Positions 16,411-24,898 of a DNA stretch of 64,000 nucleotides are shown one piece after another. A model generated the notes under the pieces. It did no database searches, was not told the DNA's origin, and saw nothing but the letters and a program-made list of their open reading frames with translations. The translations under genes and the position numbers were made by a program. The DNA comes from Sphingobacteriia bacterium (lineage in GTDB: Bacteria > Bacteroidota > Bacteroidia > Bacteroidales > UBA7960): contig JAABRR010000009.1 in the NCBI GenBank assembly GCA_011390785.1, positions 1 to 64,000 of the forward strand, in the 5' to 3' direction. Each line of letters begins with the position of its first letter. The first letter of the stretch is position 1.

Positions 16411-18102
16411 ATGATTATCAAAAGGTTTCTTTTCAGCATTATTCTTTCCCTATCTGTTTTTGTTGCAATCCAGGCATCCGATTTACAACCGGAAGATACT
16501 GTGCCGGCAAAGGATCAGGCCGCCCAGGTTTTTGAAATCGAACATGACGATCCTATTGTAGCAATGCTGGATAGTCTTGCTTTACTAACAGTATTTCGCA
16601 ATATTGAGAAAAACACTCCCCATCCGGAGTTTGAAACCGTTTTTCCTGCCGGATTTATTCCTGAGTATAACGATTCGGTTTACCACACCAGGTTTAAAGA
16701 TCTTAACGATAATTCAACCATTGAGTTTGTTTATAACCCCTATGTAAAAACCTATATCGGTTTGTATGCCAACCGGCGTCGCGATCTTACAGAAAGGGTT
16801 CTGGGATTGGCTCAGCTTTACTTTCCACTTTTTGAAGAGCAACTGGATAAATACAACCTTCCACTCGAACTAAAATACCTTGCTGTTATTGAATCGGCTC
16901 TTAATCCGCTGGCACGCTCGCGCGTTGGTGCTACCGGCTTGTGGCAGTTTATGTATGGTACTGGCAAGATGTACGGATTGCAGGTAAACACCATGGTAGA
17001 TGAACGCAGCGATATCTATAAATCAACCATTGCCGCCTGCGAGCATTTTGTTGATCTATACGCAATTTATAATGACTGGAACCTTGTATTGTCGGCCTAT
17101 AATGCCGGTCCGGGAAATGTTAACCGTGCTATAAGAAGAGCCGGTGGAGTAAAAGACTTCTGGCGGATCAGAAACTACCTACCCCGTGAAACAAGAAATT
17201 ATGTGCCCGCTTTTATGGCTGTTACCTATGTTATGGAGCATGCCAGAGACCATAATCTGTATCCAAATCCACCTGTATATTCTCATTTTGATGTGGATAC
17301 CATTCAGATCAAACAGCAGGTAAGCCTTCAAACAGTGAAAGAGTTTCTTGATATTCCCATAGACCATCTAAGGTATCTCAACCCTACTTTCAAGCAAAAT
17401 ATTATTCCCCATAACGAAAAAAAACCCTACGTTCTGAGATTACCCAGAGATTATACCGCATTGTTTGTATCCAATGAAGATACCATCTACAATCATCGTA
17501 CACCCGAACAACTCAGACAGGAAGAACTCGCTGCACGCATGCAGGAAACTACTGTTCATGTTGTGCGCTCAGGTGAAGTATTGGGCTCAATTGCACGTCG
17601 CTACGGAACCAGTGTAAGAGAAATTCAAAACCTGAACAACTTACGTGGCACCATGATCAGAACCGGCCAGCGACTTATTGTTAGTGCACCGGCCAGACCT
17701 GCCGTTCATCTGGCATCCAACACAAATACACATGTGGTGAAAAGGGGAGAAACCCTTGGTGTTATTGCCGCCCGGTATAGTATTTCCATAGATGAAATAA
17801 AACATTGGAACAGCATTAGTTCCACCCTAATTCATCCCGGACAAAACCTTGTGGTACGCAAACCTGAAGGTATGGAGGCTTCCCCCGAACAGGCAGAAGC
17901 TACAGAAGAAGACCCTGAATCGGGTGATGAAGAATATTTTTTCTACACCGTGCAGCAAGGCGATACACTAAATGATATTATTGAAAAATATGATCATGTT
18001 AGTCTCGAAGAACTTACCGAGCTCAACGGACTTACAATTGAATCTGCACTCACACCCGGGCAGCAGATTAAAATATTTGTTCAAAACAACCTGGAAGAAT
18101 AA
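16411..18102 (+). CDS. membrane-bound lytic murein transglycosylase D-like protein with three LysM domains
   Basis: A 563-residue secreted protein. Signal peptide (MIIKRFLFSIILSLSVFVAIQAS), an MltD-type N-terminal region, and an SLT (GH23) domain at ~145-290 with catalytic Glu in LAVIESALNPLARSR, plus ATGLWQFMYGTGKMYGL and LSAYNAGPGNVNRAI. Three LysM modules follow (VHVVRSGEVLGSIARRYG, HVVKRGETLGVIAARYS, YTVQQGDTLNDIIEKYD), which bind peptidoglycan. It cleaves glycan strands to 1,6-anhydro-muropeptides. No lipobox is seen, so it is likely soluble in the periplasm or tethered through LysM. I give no gene symbol because several Bacteroidota paralogues exist. Confidence 0.92.
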   Translation: MIIKRFLFSIILSLSVFVAIQASDLQPEDTVPAKDQAAQVFEIEHDDPIVAMLDSLALLTVFRNIEKNTPHPEFETVFPAGFIPEYNDSVYHTRFKDLNDNSTIEFVYNPYVKTYIGLYANRRRDLTERVLGLAQLYFPLFEEQLDKYNLPLELKYLAVIESALNPLARSRVGATGLWQFMYGTGKMYGLQVNTMVDERSDIYKSTIAACEHFVDLYAIYNDWNLVLSAYNAGPGNVNRAIRRAGGVKDFWRIRNYLPRETRNYVPAFMAVTYVMEHARDHNLYPNPPVYSHFDVDTIQIKQQVSLQTVKEFLDIPIDHLRYLNPTFKQNIIPHNEKKPYVLRLPRDYTALFVSNEDTIYNHRTPEQLRQEELAARMQETTVHVVRSGEVLGSIARRYGTSVREIQNLNNLRGTMIRTGQRLIVSAPARPAVHLASNTNTHVVKRGETLGVIAARYSISIDEIKHWNSISSTLIHPGQNLVVRKPEGMEASPEQAEATEEDPESGDEEYFFYTVQQGDTLNDIIEKYDHVSLEELTELNGLTIESALTPGQQIKIFVQNNLEE

Positions 18103-18118
18103 TCTCCTGGTTTGATTT

Positions 18119-18186
18119 TCTTAAATGATTGTTTTGAAGGCAACTATAACAAAGCAATTGGCATTTTCCTGCAAGCATTAAATAGT
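18119..18186 (+). repeat. dispersed repeat, copy 1
   Basis: About 65 bases from TTAAATGATTGTTTTGAAGG to the TAAATAG end. It matches the copy at 22090-22156 at roughly four bases in five (shared blocks TGTTTTGAAGGC, AGCAATTGGC). It lies directly after the MltD-like gene and before the DUF4837 promoter. Confidence 0.6.
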
Positions 18187-18192
18187 TTTATC

Positions 18193-18200
18193 TACTTTTG
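18193..18200 (+). promoter_or_regulatory. -7 promoter element of the DUF4837 gene
   Basis: TACTTTTG fits TAnnTTTG. It implies a start of transcription near 18206, giving a 60-base leader to the ATG at 18268. Confidence 0.4.
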
Positions 18201-18267
18201 ATAAACCATACAATAATCTATTGTGTTTTCGGGTTTGTTCATTAGTTGTATTCCAAAACGAAATATC

Positions 18268-19311
18268 ATGAAAAAATTATTTTTTCTTCTTATTGTTTTT
18301 CTTGCTGTTTCATGCAGTACTGAAGGACCCCGTAAACCAGCTGCAAGTGGCAAAGCCGGTGAAATGCTGGTAGTGATGAATACTACAAAATGGGAAGGTT
18401 TTGCCGGCGATGTTGTAAGAGATGTTTTCTCTTCATACGTACCTATGTTGCCCCAGGCAGAACCACAGTTTAATCTGTTTCAGATTGCCCCTGATGCTTT
18501 TGCCAAACTTTTTGAAACACATCGGAATATTCTTTTTGTGGAATTCGATCCTACACTGGAAAAAGGTAAGATTGAAGCCCGGAGGGATCAGTGGTCTTAT
18601 CCACAAATGGTAATTAAGGTAATTACTCCAAATGAGGATGTTCTGCAACGTATAATGGAGAACAACCGGGAGTCTTTTATCAATTATTATCTGGGGCAGG
18701 AACGGCAACGAATGATCAATGCCTACAAACGCATGATCAATCACCAGGCCCGCACCGCAATAAATGAAAAGCTTAAACTTGATCTTGCTGTGCCTGAAGG
18801 TTATTTTGTAGCTAAAGAAGCCGAAAACTTCATTTGGCTAAGGCAAACCGGAACCCGTGATGATCTTGATCTGGGACTTATGATCACAGTATTGCCATAC
18901 AAAGATCCGGCCGTAGATTTTGACCATGAGGTAATCTGGGCCCGCAGAGATTCAATTACCAAACTCCATATTCCGGGTACTTTCGATAATACATGGATGA
19001 CTACCTATCCTGATATTCCCCCCGTTTTTAAAGAGATCAACTTTAATGATCTGTATGCTGTTGAAGCCCGAGGCCTTTGGAAAGTTGCCAACGACCATAT
19101 GGGTGGCCCATTCATTAACATTACTTTTGTAGATGAAAAAAACAGCCGGTTGATCAATCTCGATGGGTTCGTTTATGCCCCAAAATATGATAAGCGCGAT
19201 TATCTCAGACAAGTAGAAGCCCTGATGTATAGCGTAAAAGTTTACAACGAAGAGGAAGAAACTGAAGATATTCCTATCGGGAATGAAGAAAATCCCGGGG
19301 TAGTATCCTGA
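18268..19311 (+). CDS. DUF4837 family lipoprotein
   Basis: Start at the ATG at 18268 (MKKLFFLLIVFLAVSCS), which gives a lipoprotein signal peptide with lipobox AVSC; the ORF track adds 15 residues. The mature part opens with KAGEMLVVMNTTKWEG and continues through NLFQIAPDAFAKLFETHRNILF, which I recognise as the Bacteroidota-only family DUF4837. Function unknown. It is commonly found near tat and murein genes, as here, so a role in envelope maintenance is possible. About 347 residues, typical length. Confidence 0.85.
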   Translation: MKKLFFLLIVFLAVSCSTEGPRKPAASGKAGEMLVVMNTTKWEGFAGDVVRDVFSSYVPMLPQAEPQFNLFQIAPDAFAKLFETHRNILFVEFDPTLEKGKIEARRDQWSYPQMVIKVITPNEDVLQRIMENNRESFINYYLGQERQRMINAYKRMINHQARTAINEKLKLDLAVPEGYFVAKEAENFIWLRQTGTRDDLDLGLMITVLPYKDPAVDFDHEVIWARRDSITKLHIPGTFDNTWMTTYPDIPPVFKEINFNDLYAVEARGLWKVANDHMGGPFINITFVDEKNSRLINLDGFVYAPKYDKRDYLRQVEALMYSVKVYNEEEETEDIPIGNEENPGVVS

Positions 19312-19539
19312 CAATATCTTTTTTGATGATTTTATGATGCTTTTGGAGCGATTAAAAATTTAGGGATATGCCTCTTTACAAACATACTACCTGTTTTGGC
19401 CTGCTGAAACACACTCAACCCGCAGGTTGTCAACTCACTATGTTACTGTGCTAAACCCATTCAACAGGGCTAATTTAAAAAATATCTGGCAGATTTATAG
19501 ACATTTATGGTTTAATCATAAAAATATTTCCAATTTTAT

Positions 19540-19570
19540 TTTGTAATGTTAGTTATCCTAACTATATTCG
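19540..19570 (+). promoter_or_regulatory. promoter and MarR-type operator of the thioredoxin-like gene
   Basis: -33 TTTG (19540-19543), 19-bp spacer, -7 TATATTCG (19563-19570). The inverted repeat GTTAGTTATCCTAAC (19548-19562; arms GTTAG/CTAAC) fills the spacer and abuts the -7 box. A very similar site lies in the promoter of the MarR gene, so this is the likely operator of that regulator. Confidence 0.6.
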
Positions 19571-19609
19571 CTATAACATTAAATTATGTGCAACTTAAAA
19601 ACTTATGTT

Positions 19610-19843
19610 ATGAGTAAATCTGTTTTTTATCACGCCGGTTGCCCCGTTTGTGTGAGTGCGGAGCAAGATATCGTTGACCTTATAGGCATATCCAAAGTTG
19701 AAATAGTACATTTGGGTGAGAACAAATCAAGAATTCCGGAAGCAGAAAAGCTGGGAGTAAAATCTGTCCCTGCACTGCTAACCCCCAATGGCAATGTGTT
19801 GCATCTTAATTTTGGCGCTTCCATGGCCGATGTAAAAGGTTAA
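19610..19843 (+). CDS. small thioredoxin/glutaredoxin-like protein (CPVC)
   Basis: A 77-residue cytoplasmic protein (start at ATG 19610, MSKSVFYHAG; an ATG 24 bases upstream would leave almost no leader). FYHAGCPVCVSAEQDI holds the CxxC redox motif after the first strand, and VKSVPALLTPNG has the cis-proline of the thioredoxin fold. It likely reduces disulphides or passes electrons to a partner. It is followed by a terminator that contains the promoter of a MarR-family gene with a cysteine cluster, which suggests a redox-linked regulatory pair. Confidence 0.82.
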   Translation: MSKSVFYHAGCPVCVSAEQDIVDLIGISKVEIVHLGENKSRIPEAEKLGVKSVPALLTPNGNVLHLNFGASMADVKG

Positions 19844-19849
19844 AAAAAA

Positions 19850-19894
19850 TTTGCCCCACATTGTTAGGTATCCTATCTTTGTGGGGCTTTTTTT
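19850..19894 (+). promoter_or_regulatory. overlapping terminator, promoter and operator between the thioredoxin-like gene and marR
   Basis: Three signals share 45 bases. Terminator: GCCCCACA (19853-19860) pairs exactly with TGTGGGGC (19880-19887), then seven T. Promoter: -33 TTTG (19850-19853), 20-bp spacer, -7 TATCTTTG (19874-19881). Operator: GTTAGGTATCCTATC (19863-19877), an imperfect palindrome lying inside the terminator loop and reaching into the -7 box. It would end the upstream transcript and control the next gene. Confidence 0.65.
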
Positions 19895-19919
19895 ATCTCA
19901 CATGTAATTCTCTCACTTC

Positions 19920-20534
19920 ATGGAAAACTCCCCTTTCAATCTTGACATCCAGAACAGTAATACCGACAGCAGAATTGTTGCAGCCCTTGAGCGAATTTCG
20001 CAGGCATTCAGGATACTACTCTGGAACGAAAGCAAGGATTTTTCATTAACCCCCATTCAGATACAGGTTTTGATCTTTTTATTGAACCATGGTGAAGAAA
20101 AAAGAACCGTAACCTATCTTGCGCGCGAATTCAGCATCACCAAGGCTACTGTAAGTGATACCATAAAAACCCTTAGCCAAAAAGATTTGATCACAAGGGA
20201 ATACCATCAGGAAGATACACGAAGCTATACGATTAACCTTACCTCAAAAGGTCAGGAAATAGCCCGGAAAACATCCTTCTTCACAAAGGAGCTTTTTACC
20301 CCCATCAACAAACTCAATCCTGCCGAAAAAGAAAACTTTTTGCTCAACCTGGTTGGCATCATCCATCATTTGCAAAAGGCTGGAATTATCAGCCTGCAGA
20401 GAATGTGCTTTACCTGTGTCCATTACAGGCCCAACCACCCGCAGGGAGAGCATTTTTGCAATCTCCTAAATATAAAACTGGAAAACACTGATATAAGGAT
20501 TGACTGCCCCGAACATGAAGAAAAACAGGGTTAA
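19920..20534 (+). CDS. MarR-family regulator with C-terminal cysteine cluster
   Basis: A 204-residue winged-helix regulator. Helix-turn-helix region: TYLAREFSITKATVSDTIKTL; wing: REYHQEDTRSYTINLT. This is longer than a usual MarR (~150); the extra C-terminus contains four cysteines, CFTC, HFC and DCPEH, likely binding zinc or an iron-sulphur cluster, or sensing oxidation. Its promoter carries a site nearly identical to that of the preceding thioredoxin-like gene, so it probably represses both. Leader is about 30 bases. Confidence 0.88.
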   Translation: MENSPFNLDIQNSNTDSRIVAALERISQAFRILLWNESKDFSLTPIQIQVLIFLLNHGEEKRTVTYLAREFSITKATVSDTIKTLSQKDLITREYHQEDTRSYTINLTSKGQEIARKTSFFTKELFTPINKLNPAEKENFLLNLVGIIHHLQKAGIISLQRMCFTCVHYRPNHPQGEHFCNLLNIKLENTDIRIDCPEHEEKQG

Positions 20535-20653
20535 AATATTCTTTATGTTTTTCTAAAAGGGTTGATCTGTTAGTCAATTGTATTTCTAAGTATTGCGATT
20601 TTAAGTTTCAGGATTTCATAAACAATAATCTTTTCGGACCAGATTCACCTTTA

Positions 20654-21142
20654 TTACCTCGCCAATACCTTTATACCCACACCCCTTACTGTTTGCCAGC
20701 CTTCTTTGTCGGTTAGGGCAAGAAAAAAATGATAATCACCCGTATCTGCATCTGCCGGTATCTCAATAGTGGCTTCTGCATGATGGCTGGTTAACCCATC
20801 GGGAATGGAATAGGATTGGATGAAAAGGAAAACATTATCAGTAGGTGTTTTTTTGGGGTCCATTTCGCAATTCAGTAATTCTGTGCTGTGGCTGTGATGA
20901 TCAAAATTATGATGTATATCGATGTTGAAAGCGCCTAACTCCTGGTTGTCGGTAAAAGTAGCCTTAAAAGTGAACGATTCTCCGACATATACCGTATCGC
21001 AACCCAAGGGGAAATGATGACTTTTATTCATGATGATAACAGCGGGTTCATCGTCAATTTCTTTTTCAGAGCAACCCCACCACAAGCTTGCAGTAAGCAT
21101 AGCCATGAGAACTAAAATGTTGATTCTTAATATTTTTTCCAT
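20654..21142 (-). CDS. DUF4625 family lipoprotein (first in order on the map)
   Basis: Start at ATG 21142 (MEKILRINILVLMAML); the track adds ten residues. Lipoprotein signal with Cys in WWGCSEKE. The mature part is a beta-sandwich with PLGCDTVYVGESFTFKATFTDNQELG and a final DTGDYHFFLALTDKEG motif, typical of the Bacteroidota family DUF4625. It is His-rich (DIHHNFDHHSHS), which suggests metal binding. It is the last gene of the minus-strand group with a TonB receptor and a His/Cys-rich membrane protein. Confidence 0.8.
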   Translation of the reverse strand: MEKILRINILVLMAMLTASLWWGCSEKEIDDEPAVIIMNKSHHFPLGCDTVYVGESFTFKATFTDNQELGAFNIDIHHNFDHHSHSTELLNCEMDPKKTPTDNVFLFIQSYSIPDGLTSHHAEATIEIPADADTGDYHFFLALTDKEGWQTVRGVGIKVLAR

Positions 21143-21203
21143 TTTGTTTGATGATTTTGAAAAGGGAGTCAAAACAGATTATAAAGCATTTGGGAAATAT
21201 GGT

Positions 21204-21389
21204 TTATGCCGGAACTAATCCCGATGGCGAATAATCTGTTTCGACTCTTCTAGGTGTAATTTTGTGGTGTATGTGTATATTAACAGGGTATCTTTGATAA
21301 TACCCAAACGGGCCGCCAAATGCATCTTTCGCTTTTACCAGTATATAGTAATTTGCTTCTATACAGGCAATATTACCTTCAATAGGCAT
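21204..21389 (-). CDS. short ORF resembling the C-terminal third of a DUF4625 domain
   Basis: A 61-residue ORF whose ATG overlaps the last codons of the preceding DUF4625 gene in another frame. Its IEANYYILVKAKDAFGG lines up with the final strands of both neighbouring DUF4625 proteins (GDYHFFLALTDKEG, GYYHLHFKVIDMQG), and PVNIHIHH continues the His-rich theme. It has no signal peptide. It is either the tail of a third DUF4625 lipoprotein whose front has been lost or a frameshifted extension of the preceding gene; translational coupling could still make it a peptide. Confidence 0.45.
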   Translation of the reverse strand: MPIEGNIACIEANYYILVKAKDAFGGPFGYYQRYPVNIHIHHKITPRRVETDYSPSGLVPA

Positions 21390-21840
21390 TGGCGTTTTCC
21401 AGGTTTTTCACTTCCAGTTCAGCCTCTACTTCCGTAACTTTTCCTTGCATGTCTATCACTTTGAAATGAAGATGGTAGTATCCTAATTCAGCATCCAATG
21501 GCACATCAGTATGCTCATGAAAGTTGGTGTTTTTCAATCCATTAAATTCAGTCCACTCCATTTCAACTTCCCAGCCATGGTCATCGTCTTTTGCAGCATT
21601 GCCTGATTTCTTGGCATGATCGCCTTTATGGTGAATTTCGAGCACAATGCGATCAATGCGCCCTTCAGCCACAATTTCTGCATCAATATGAAGTTCGGAG
21701 CCACGATAGGCCACTTTGCTGTTATCGTAACCAATTTCTATATCGCTGATTTCAGGTGCTGGAAAATCGTCTTCTGCGCATGCATTAAAGATCAGTACTA
21801 TCGATAAAAGACTTAGTAAATTTAAAATTCTCTTGTTCAT
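21379..21840 (-). CDS. DUF4625 family lipoprotein (second)
   Basis: A 153-residue lipoprotein (signal MNKRILNLLSLLSIVLIFNAC). It shares the beta-sandwich layout of its neighbour, with VAYRGSELHIDAEIVAEGRIDRIVLEIHHKGDH and a His-containing loop (NFHEHTDVPLDAELGYYHLHFKV). Ends at a stop that overlaps the start of the 61-residue ORF. Role inferred from context: surface or periplasmic metal-binding partner of the TonB receptor upstream in the same transcription direction. Confidence 0.8.
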   Translation of the reverse strand: MNKRILNLLSLLSIVLIFNACAEDDFPAPEISDIEIGYDNSKVAYRGSELHIDAEIVAEGRIDRIVLEIHHKGDHAKKSGNAAKDDDHGWEVEMEWTEFNGLKNTNFHEHTDVPLDAELGYYHLHFKVIDMQGKVTEVEAELEVKNLENANAY

Positions 21841-22089
21841 TTTTATAGGTATTAAATGGTTAATAAATGATGCCTTTATTTTCCTGTTTTAGTTCATTTG
21901 ATGGAAAGGAGAAGGCATTTTTTGAAATAATTAAAATTGTTTTATAATTCTTATTTGTCAGCAAGAAAACACATCATTTTTACATGTGCTTGATAAGAAA
22001 GCGTCAAGTGCAAGGGTTATTCCCTTTGGTCATGAGCTCAAAACTTTCAGTTTTTCGGTTGCGATGACTGAAAAACAGGATTTTACTTT

Positions 22090-22156
22090 TCGTAAATGAC
22101 TGTTTTGAAGGCGAGCATAACGCAGCAATTGGCGTTTTCTTACAAGAACTATTTAG
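22090..22156 (+). repeat. dispersed repeat, copy 2
   Basis: Second copy of the repeat at 18119-18186. It reads CGTAAATGACTGTTTTGAAG and ends within the last codons of the TonB receptor gene (stop at 22149), so the repeat has extended or replaced the end of that gene or inserted next to it. Confidence 0.6.
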
Positions 22157-24428
22157 GCACGGCGGCCTTTTGCTTAATAATATCCAAAGGGATAGATAAC
22201 GAAAGAGTAAAATTTCTTCCGGGTTCGGGTACCCCAATGAGGCGATAGTAACTGGTATGTTCCAGGTAGAAGACGTTGAATACATTATTTACCATGAAGT
22301 TCCAGGTAATCCTGGTCCCGGCGATATTCCCACTACCATTCAACCCTATATTTGCCACCGAATACGAAGGAGTTTTCTTTTCGGGAGGTACAATAAGGTT
22401 TTGTGCAAGGGTATGACGAAAATCAGCTGATAGGCTCAGGTTTTTTAGCATGTCATTGATTGAATAGCCCCACGGGTTCCATGTTATACCTGCCAGCAGG
22501 GATGCCGGAGGTGAAAAAGGAATGGTAAATCCTTTCTTTTCACCCGAAAGTTGCTCACTGTAAACATATTCGCCTGATAACTCAACCGACAGGTTTTCAA
22601 TCGGCTCACCCATTACAGTCAGTTCGCCTCCCCAGCGTAAAACTTCAGAACTGGTATAATTAAAAATCTGGTTGCCGGCACCGTTCTCAAAGTCAAATTC
22701 AAAACTGGGGTTGAGGTAAATATAATTCGGAAAATAGCTGATAAATGGACTGATTCTGGCTTGCCAGTCAGTAGAAAGATATTCCGCACCCATATCCAGT
22801 TGCCAGGCTATTTCGGGTTGCAACGATGTATCGCCCACTTCATAGCTAAAATGATGGTAATTTACTCCATTGGCTGCCAATTCTTTGGCCAGAGGCACGC
22901 GAAAACTTCTGCCCAGGTTCATCCTTACAATAGTTTTACTGGTATGATAATTTACTCCCAGCATACCACTGAAACTGCTGAATTCTCTTTCCATCTTTTC
23001 AGCTCTTTCCAGATAGTTTCCCTGTGTAGGAAACCAGTCACGATAGCTTTGTGTATTTACAACAGACCCATCGTAACGCAAACCACCGCTGACATTTAGT
23101 TTACTGCTAACTTCCCAATCATGCAACAGATAACCTCCACCCGATAAGAGTTGAAATGCCGGGATCATAAAACTGATTCCACCGATATCATTATCCTGAT
23201 ATTCGGCTGATAATCCCGCAGTAATTGAATGATCATTGCCTATCTCATTTTCGATTCTGATATTGGATGAGAAGGTATGTTTCAGAAAACTTCTTTCCAA
23301 ATCAGACGGAATTTCCAATGTATCAGGCATGACCGGAGGCCTGTAACCATGATTTACATATTGCGAAAACTCTTCTCTGAAATTATTCTGGTACCCCAAC
23401 TCACTTATAAACAGTGTTTTGCCCCAATCAGCCACCGTGCGGTTTACGATTTTAAAATGACTTGCTTGTTGGCGGGGGTAGAGAACATCGCGAGAGGAGC
23501 GATCATACAAGCCGGTGTCAACCTTTCTCGGTTCAAGGCCATGAGCATTGGCAAAGAAGCCGGCCTGTTGGGTTACATAGCTGATATAGATGCGGCTGTT
23601 TAGCTTACTGTTCATGTATCCGGCTGAAAAATGGAGGTTGAGTTCATTACCTGCAGTATTTCGCAAAAGATTGTTATGCAGAGGTACCCGAAAGGAATAC
23701 ACATCTATACTGTCAGTGGGCACCTGGCTATCTGCATAATCAAGCCAGGTAAAACGCGATGAGAAATACCAATGATCAAGTCTTCCTTTTAATTCGGCTG
23801 AAGTGCCTGCTAACTGGTTGCTGCTTCGGCCCAAAAAGTTCAGATTGGCAGATAGAGACCCTGGTAATGGAATTATTCGGTTGCTCAGTTGAACCACTCC
23901 ACCAATGGCATCCGATCCGTAAAGAAGGGCAGCCGGTCCTTTTATCAACTCAATATAGTCATGGGCAAACTGATCTACTTCCAGGGCATGATCGGCGCCC
24001 CACTGCTGGCCTTCGTGCTTTATCCCATGCTCAGCCACCACAATACGGTTGAAGCCGAGACCTCTGATCAGGGGTTTGGATTGGCCCGATCCTACATTTA
24101 CAGCCTGTATTCCGGGAAGACGCCGCAGGGTTTGCATCAGGCTACCACTTTGATGCTTCTGCACAAAGTCGATCCCTACCACTTCTACCCGTAAGGTTTC
24201 TTCCCCATGTCGCTGACCATCAAATTGATCGGTTACCTCTACCTCAGGCAGTAAAACGGATGAACTATCTACCATAGAGGGCAGTTCTGTATTACGCAAT
24301 ACTGGCAATGTATCCATTAGGGTATGATAGTATAATCCTGTTGCCCGCACTTGCCCGGAAACAGAAAATATTAAAATAAACAGAATAAAAGCCCTTACAT
24401 CCAGGGAAATAGCTGAATAATACTTCAT
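22149..24428 (-). CDS. TonB-dependent outer-membrane receptor (metal uptake type suspected)
   Basis: A 759-residue receptor. Signal peptide, then a plug domain at ~70-185 (TLRRLPGIQAVNVGSGQSKPLIRGLGFNRIVV, IELIKGPAALLYGSDAIGGVVQL), then a 22-strand-type barrel ending in FTLSLSIPLDII. No SusC-type carboxypeptidase-like extension and no SusD partner, so it is not a glycan importer of the Sus type. Small receptors of this shape (ZnuD-like) take up zinc or other metals. Context supports metal: His/Cys-rich membrane protein upstream, His-rich lipoproteins downstream, Fur/Zur-like palindrome at the promoter. Substrate not proven. Confidence 0.88.
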   Translation of the reverse strand: MKYYSAISLDVRAFILFILIFSVSGQVRATGLYYHTLMDTLPVLRNTELPSMVDSSSVLLPEVEVTDQFDGQRHGEETLRVEVVGIDFVQKHQSGSLMQTLRRLPGIQAVNVGSGQSKPLIRGLGFNRIVVAEHGIKHEGQQWGADHALEVDQFAHDYIELIKGPAALLYGSDAIGGVVQLSNRIIPLPGSLSANLNFLGRSSNQLAGTSAELKGRLDHWYFSSRFTWLDYADSQVPTDSIDVYSFRVPLHNNLLRNTAGNELNLHFSAGYMNSKLNSRIYISYVTQQAGFFANAHGLEPRKVDTGLYDRSSRDVLYPRQQASHFKIVNRTVADWGKTLFISELGYQNNFREEFSQYVNHGYRPPVMPDTLEIPSDLERSFLKHTFSSNIRIENEIGNDHSITAGLSAEYQDNDIGGISFMIPAFQLLSGGGYLLHDWEVSSKLNVSGGLRYDGSVVNTQSYRDWFPTQGNYLERAEKMEREFSSFSGMLGVNYHTSKTIVRMNLGRSFRVPLAKELAANGVNYHHFSYEVGDTSLQPEIAWQLDMGAEYLSTDWQARISPFISYFPNYIYLNPSFEFDFENGAGNQIFNYTSSEVLRWGGELTVMGEPIENLSVELSGEYVYSEQLSGEKKGFTIPFSPPASLLAGITWNPWGYSINDMLKNLSLSADFRHTLAQNLIVPPEKKTPSYSVANIGLNGSGNIAGTRITWNFMVNNVFNVFYLEHTSYYRLIGVPEPGRNFTLSLSIPLDIIKQKAAVPK

Positions 24429-24523
24429 GGGGAAGCCATAAATTGATATGCCAATAGCACTGATTGCTATTGGTGAGAAAGAAAGAATAATGCAACTAAT
24501 GGAGGTTTAAACCAAACAGATTA

Positions 24524-24898
24524 TCAGGTTGTTGGAGGGGCTCGAAGAGAAAAAATAAATCCCTGGAAGAGAATGTAGGGCATATTGCACAGTACGTCAT
24601 AACGAACTGCAAAGCTGTCTGGTACTTTATTAATACCTCTGATTGCGTCAATTTGCAACTTGGCGTAATTAAAATTACAAACGGCACATGGATCTTCTTT
24701 CTCTGATAAATAGCAAAGAGCACTGGCAGATGGATCGTCTGGCATTTCCTTGATGGGCTCATTTGCCTGCACAGTGCAATGGCTGCAACAAATATGCTCA
24801 TGCTTATGCTCAAATACGTGTATCGATTGAAATGCAATGGGATACACGAAGAGAATAACCAGTATGGTGGAAATTATATGCTTAGTTTTTTGCAACAT
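24524..24898 (-). CDS. small His/Cys-rich membrane-anchored protein
   Basis: About 124 residues from the ATG at 24898 (MLQKTKHIISTILVILF); the track extends nine residues to a TTG inside the promoter. One N-terminal membrane segment is followed by HVFEHKHEHICCSHCTV, a dense cluster of His and Cys suited to binding zinc or copper in the periplasm. Further cysteines follow (SALCYLSEKEDPCAVCNFNY). First gene of the operon with the TonB receptor; its promoter is covered by a palindromic operator. I do not recognise a named family. Confidence 0.72.
   Translation of the reverse strand: MLQKTKHIISTILVILFVYPIAFQSIHVFEHKHEHICCSHCTVQANEPIKEMPDDPSASALCYLSEKEDPCAVCNFNYAKLQIDAIRGINKVPDSFAVRYDVLCNMPYILFQGFIFSLRAPPTT

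Noticed and set aside
22149-24428. SusC-type glycan importer
   Set aside because: No SusC-type N-terminal extension, no SusD neighbour, and the context is His/Cys-rich metal-binding proteins.
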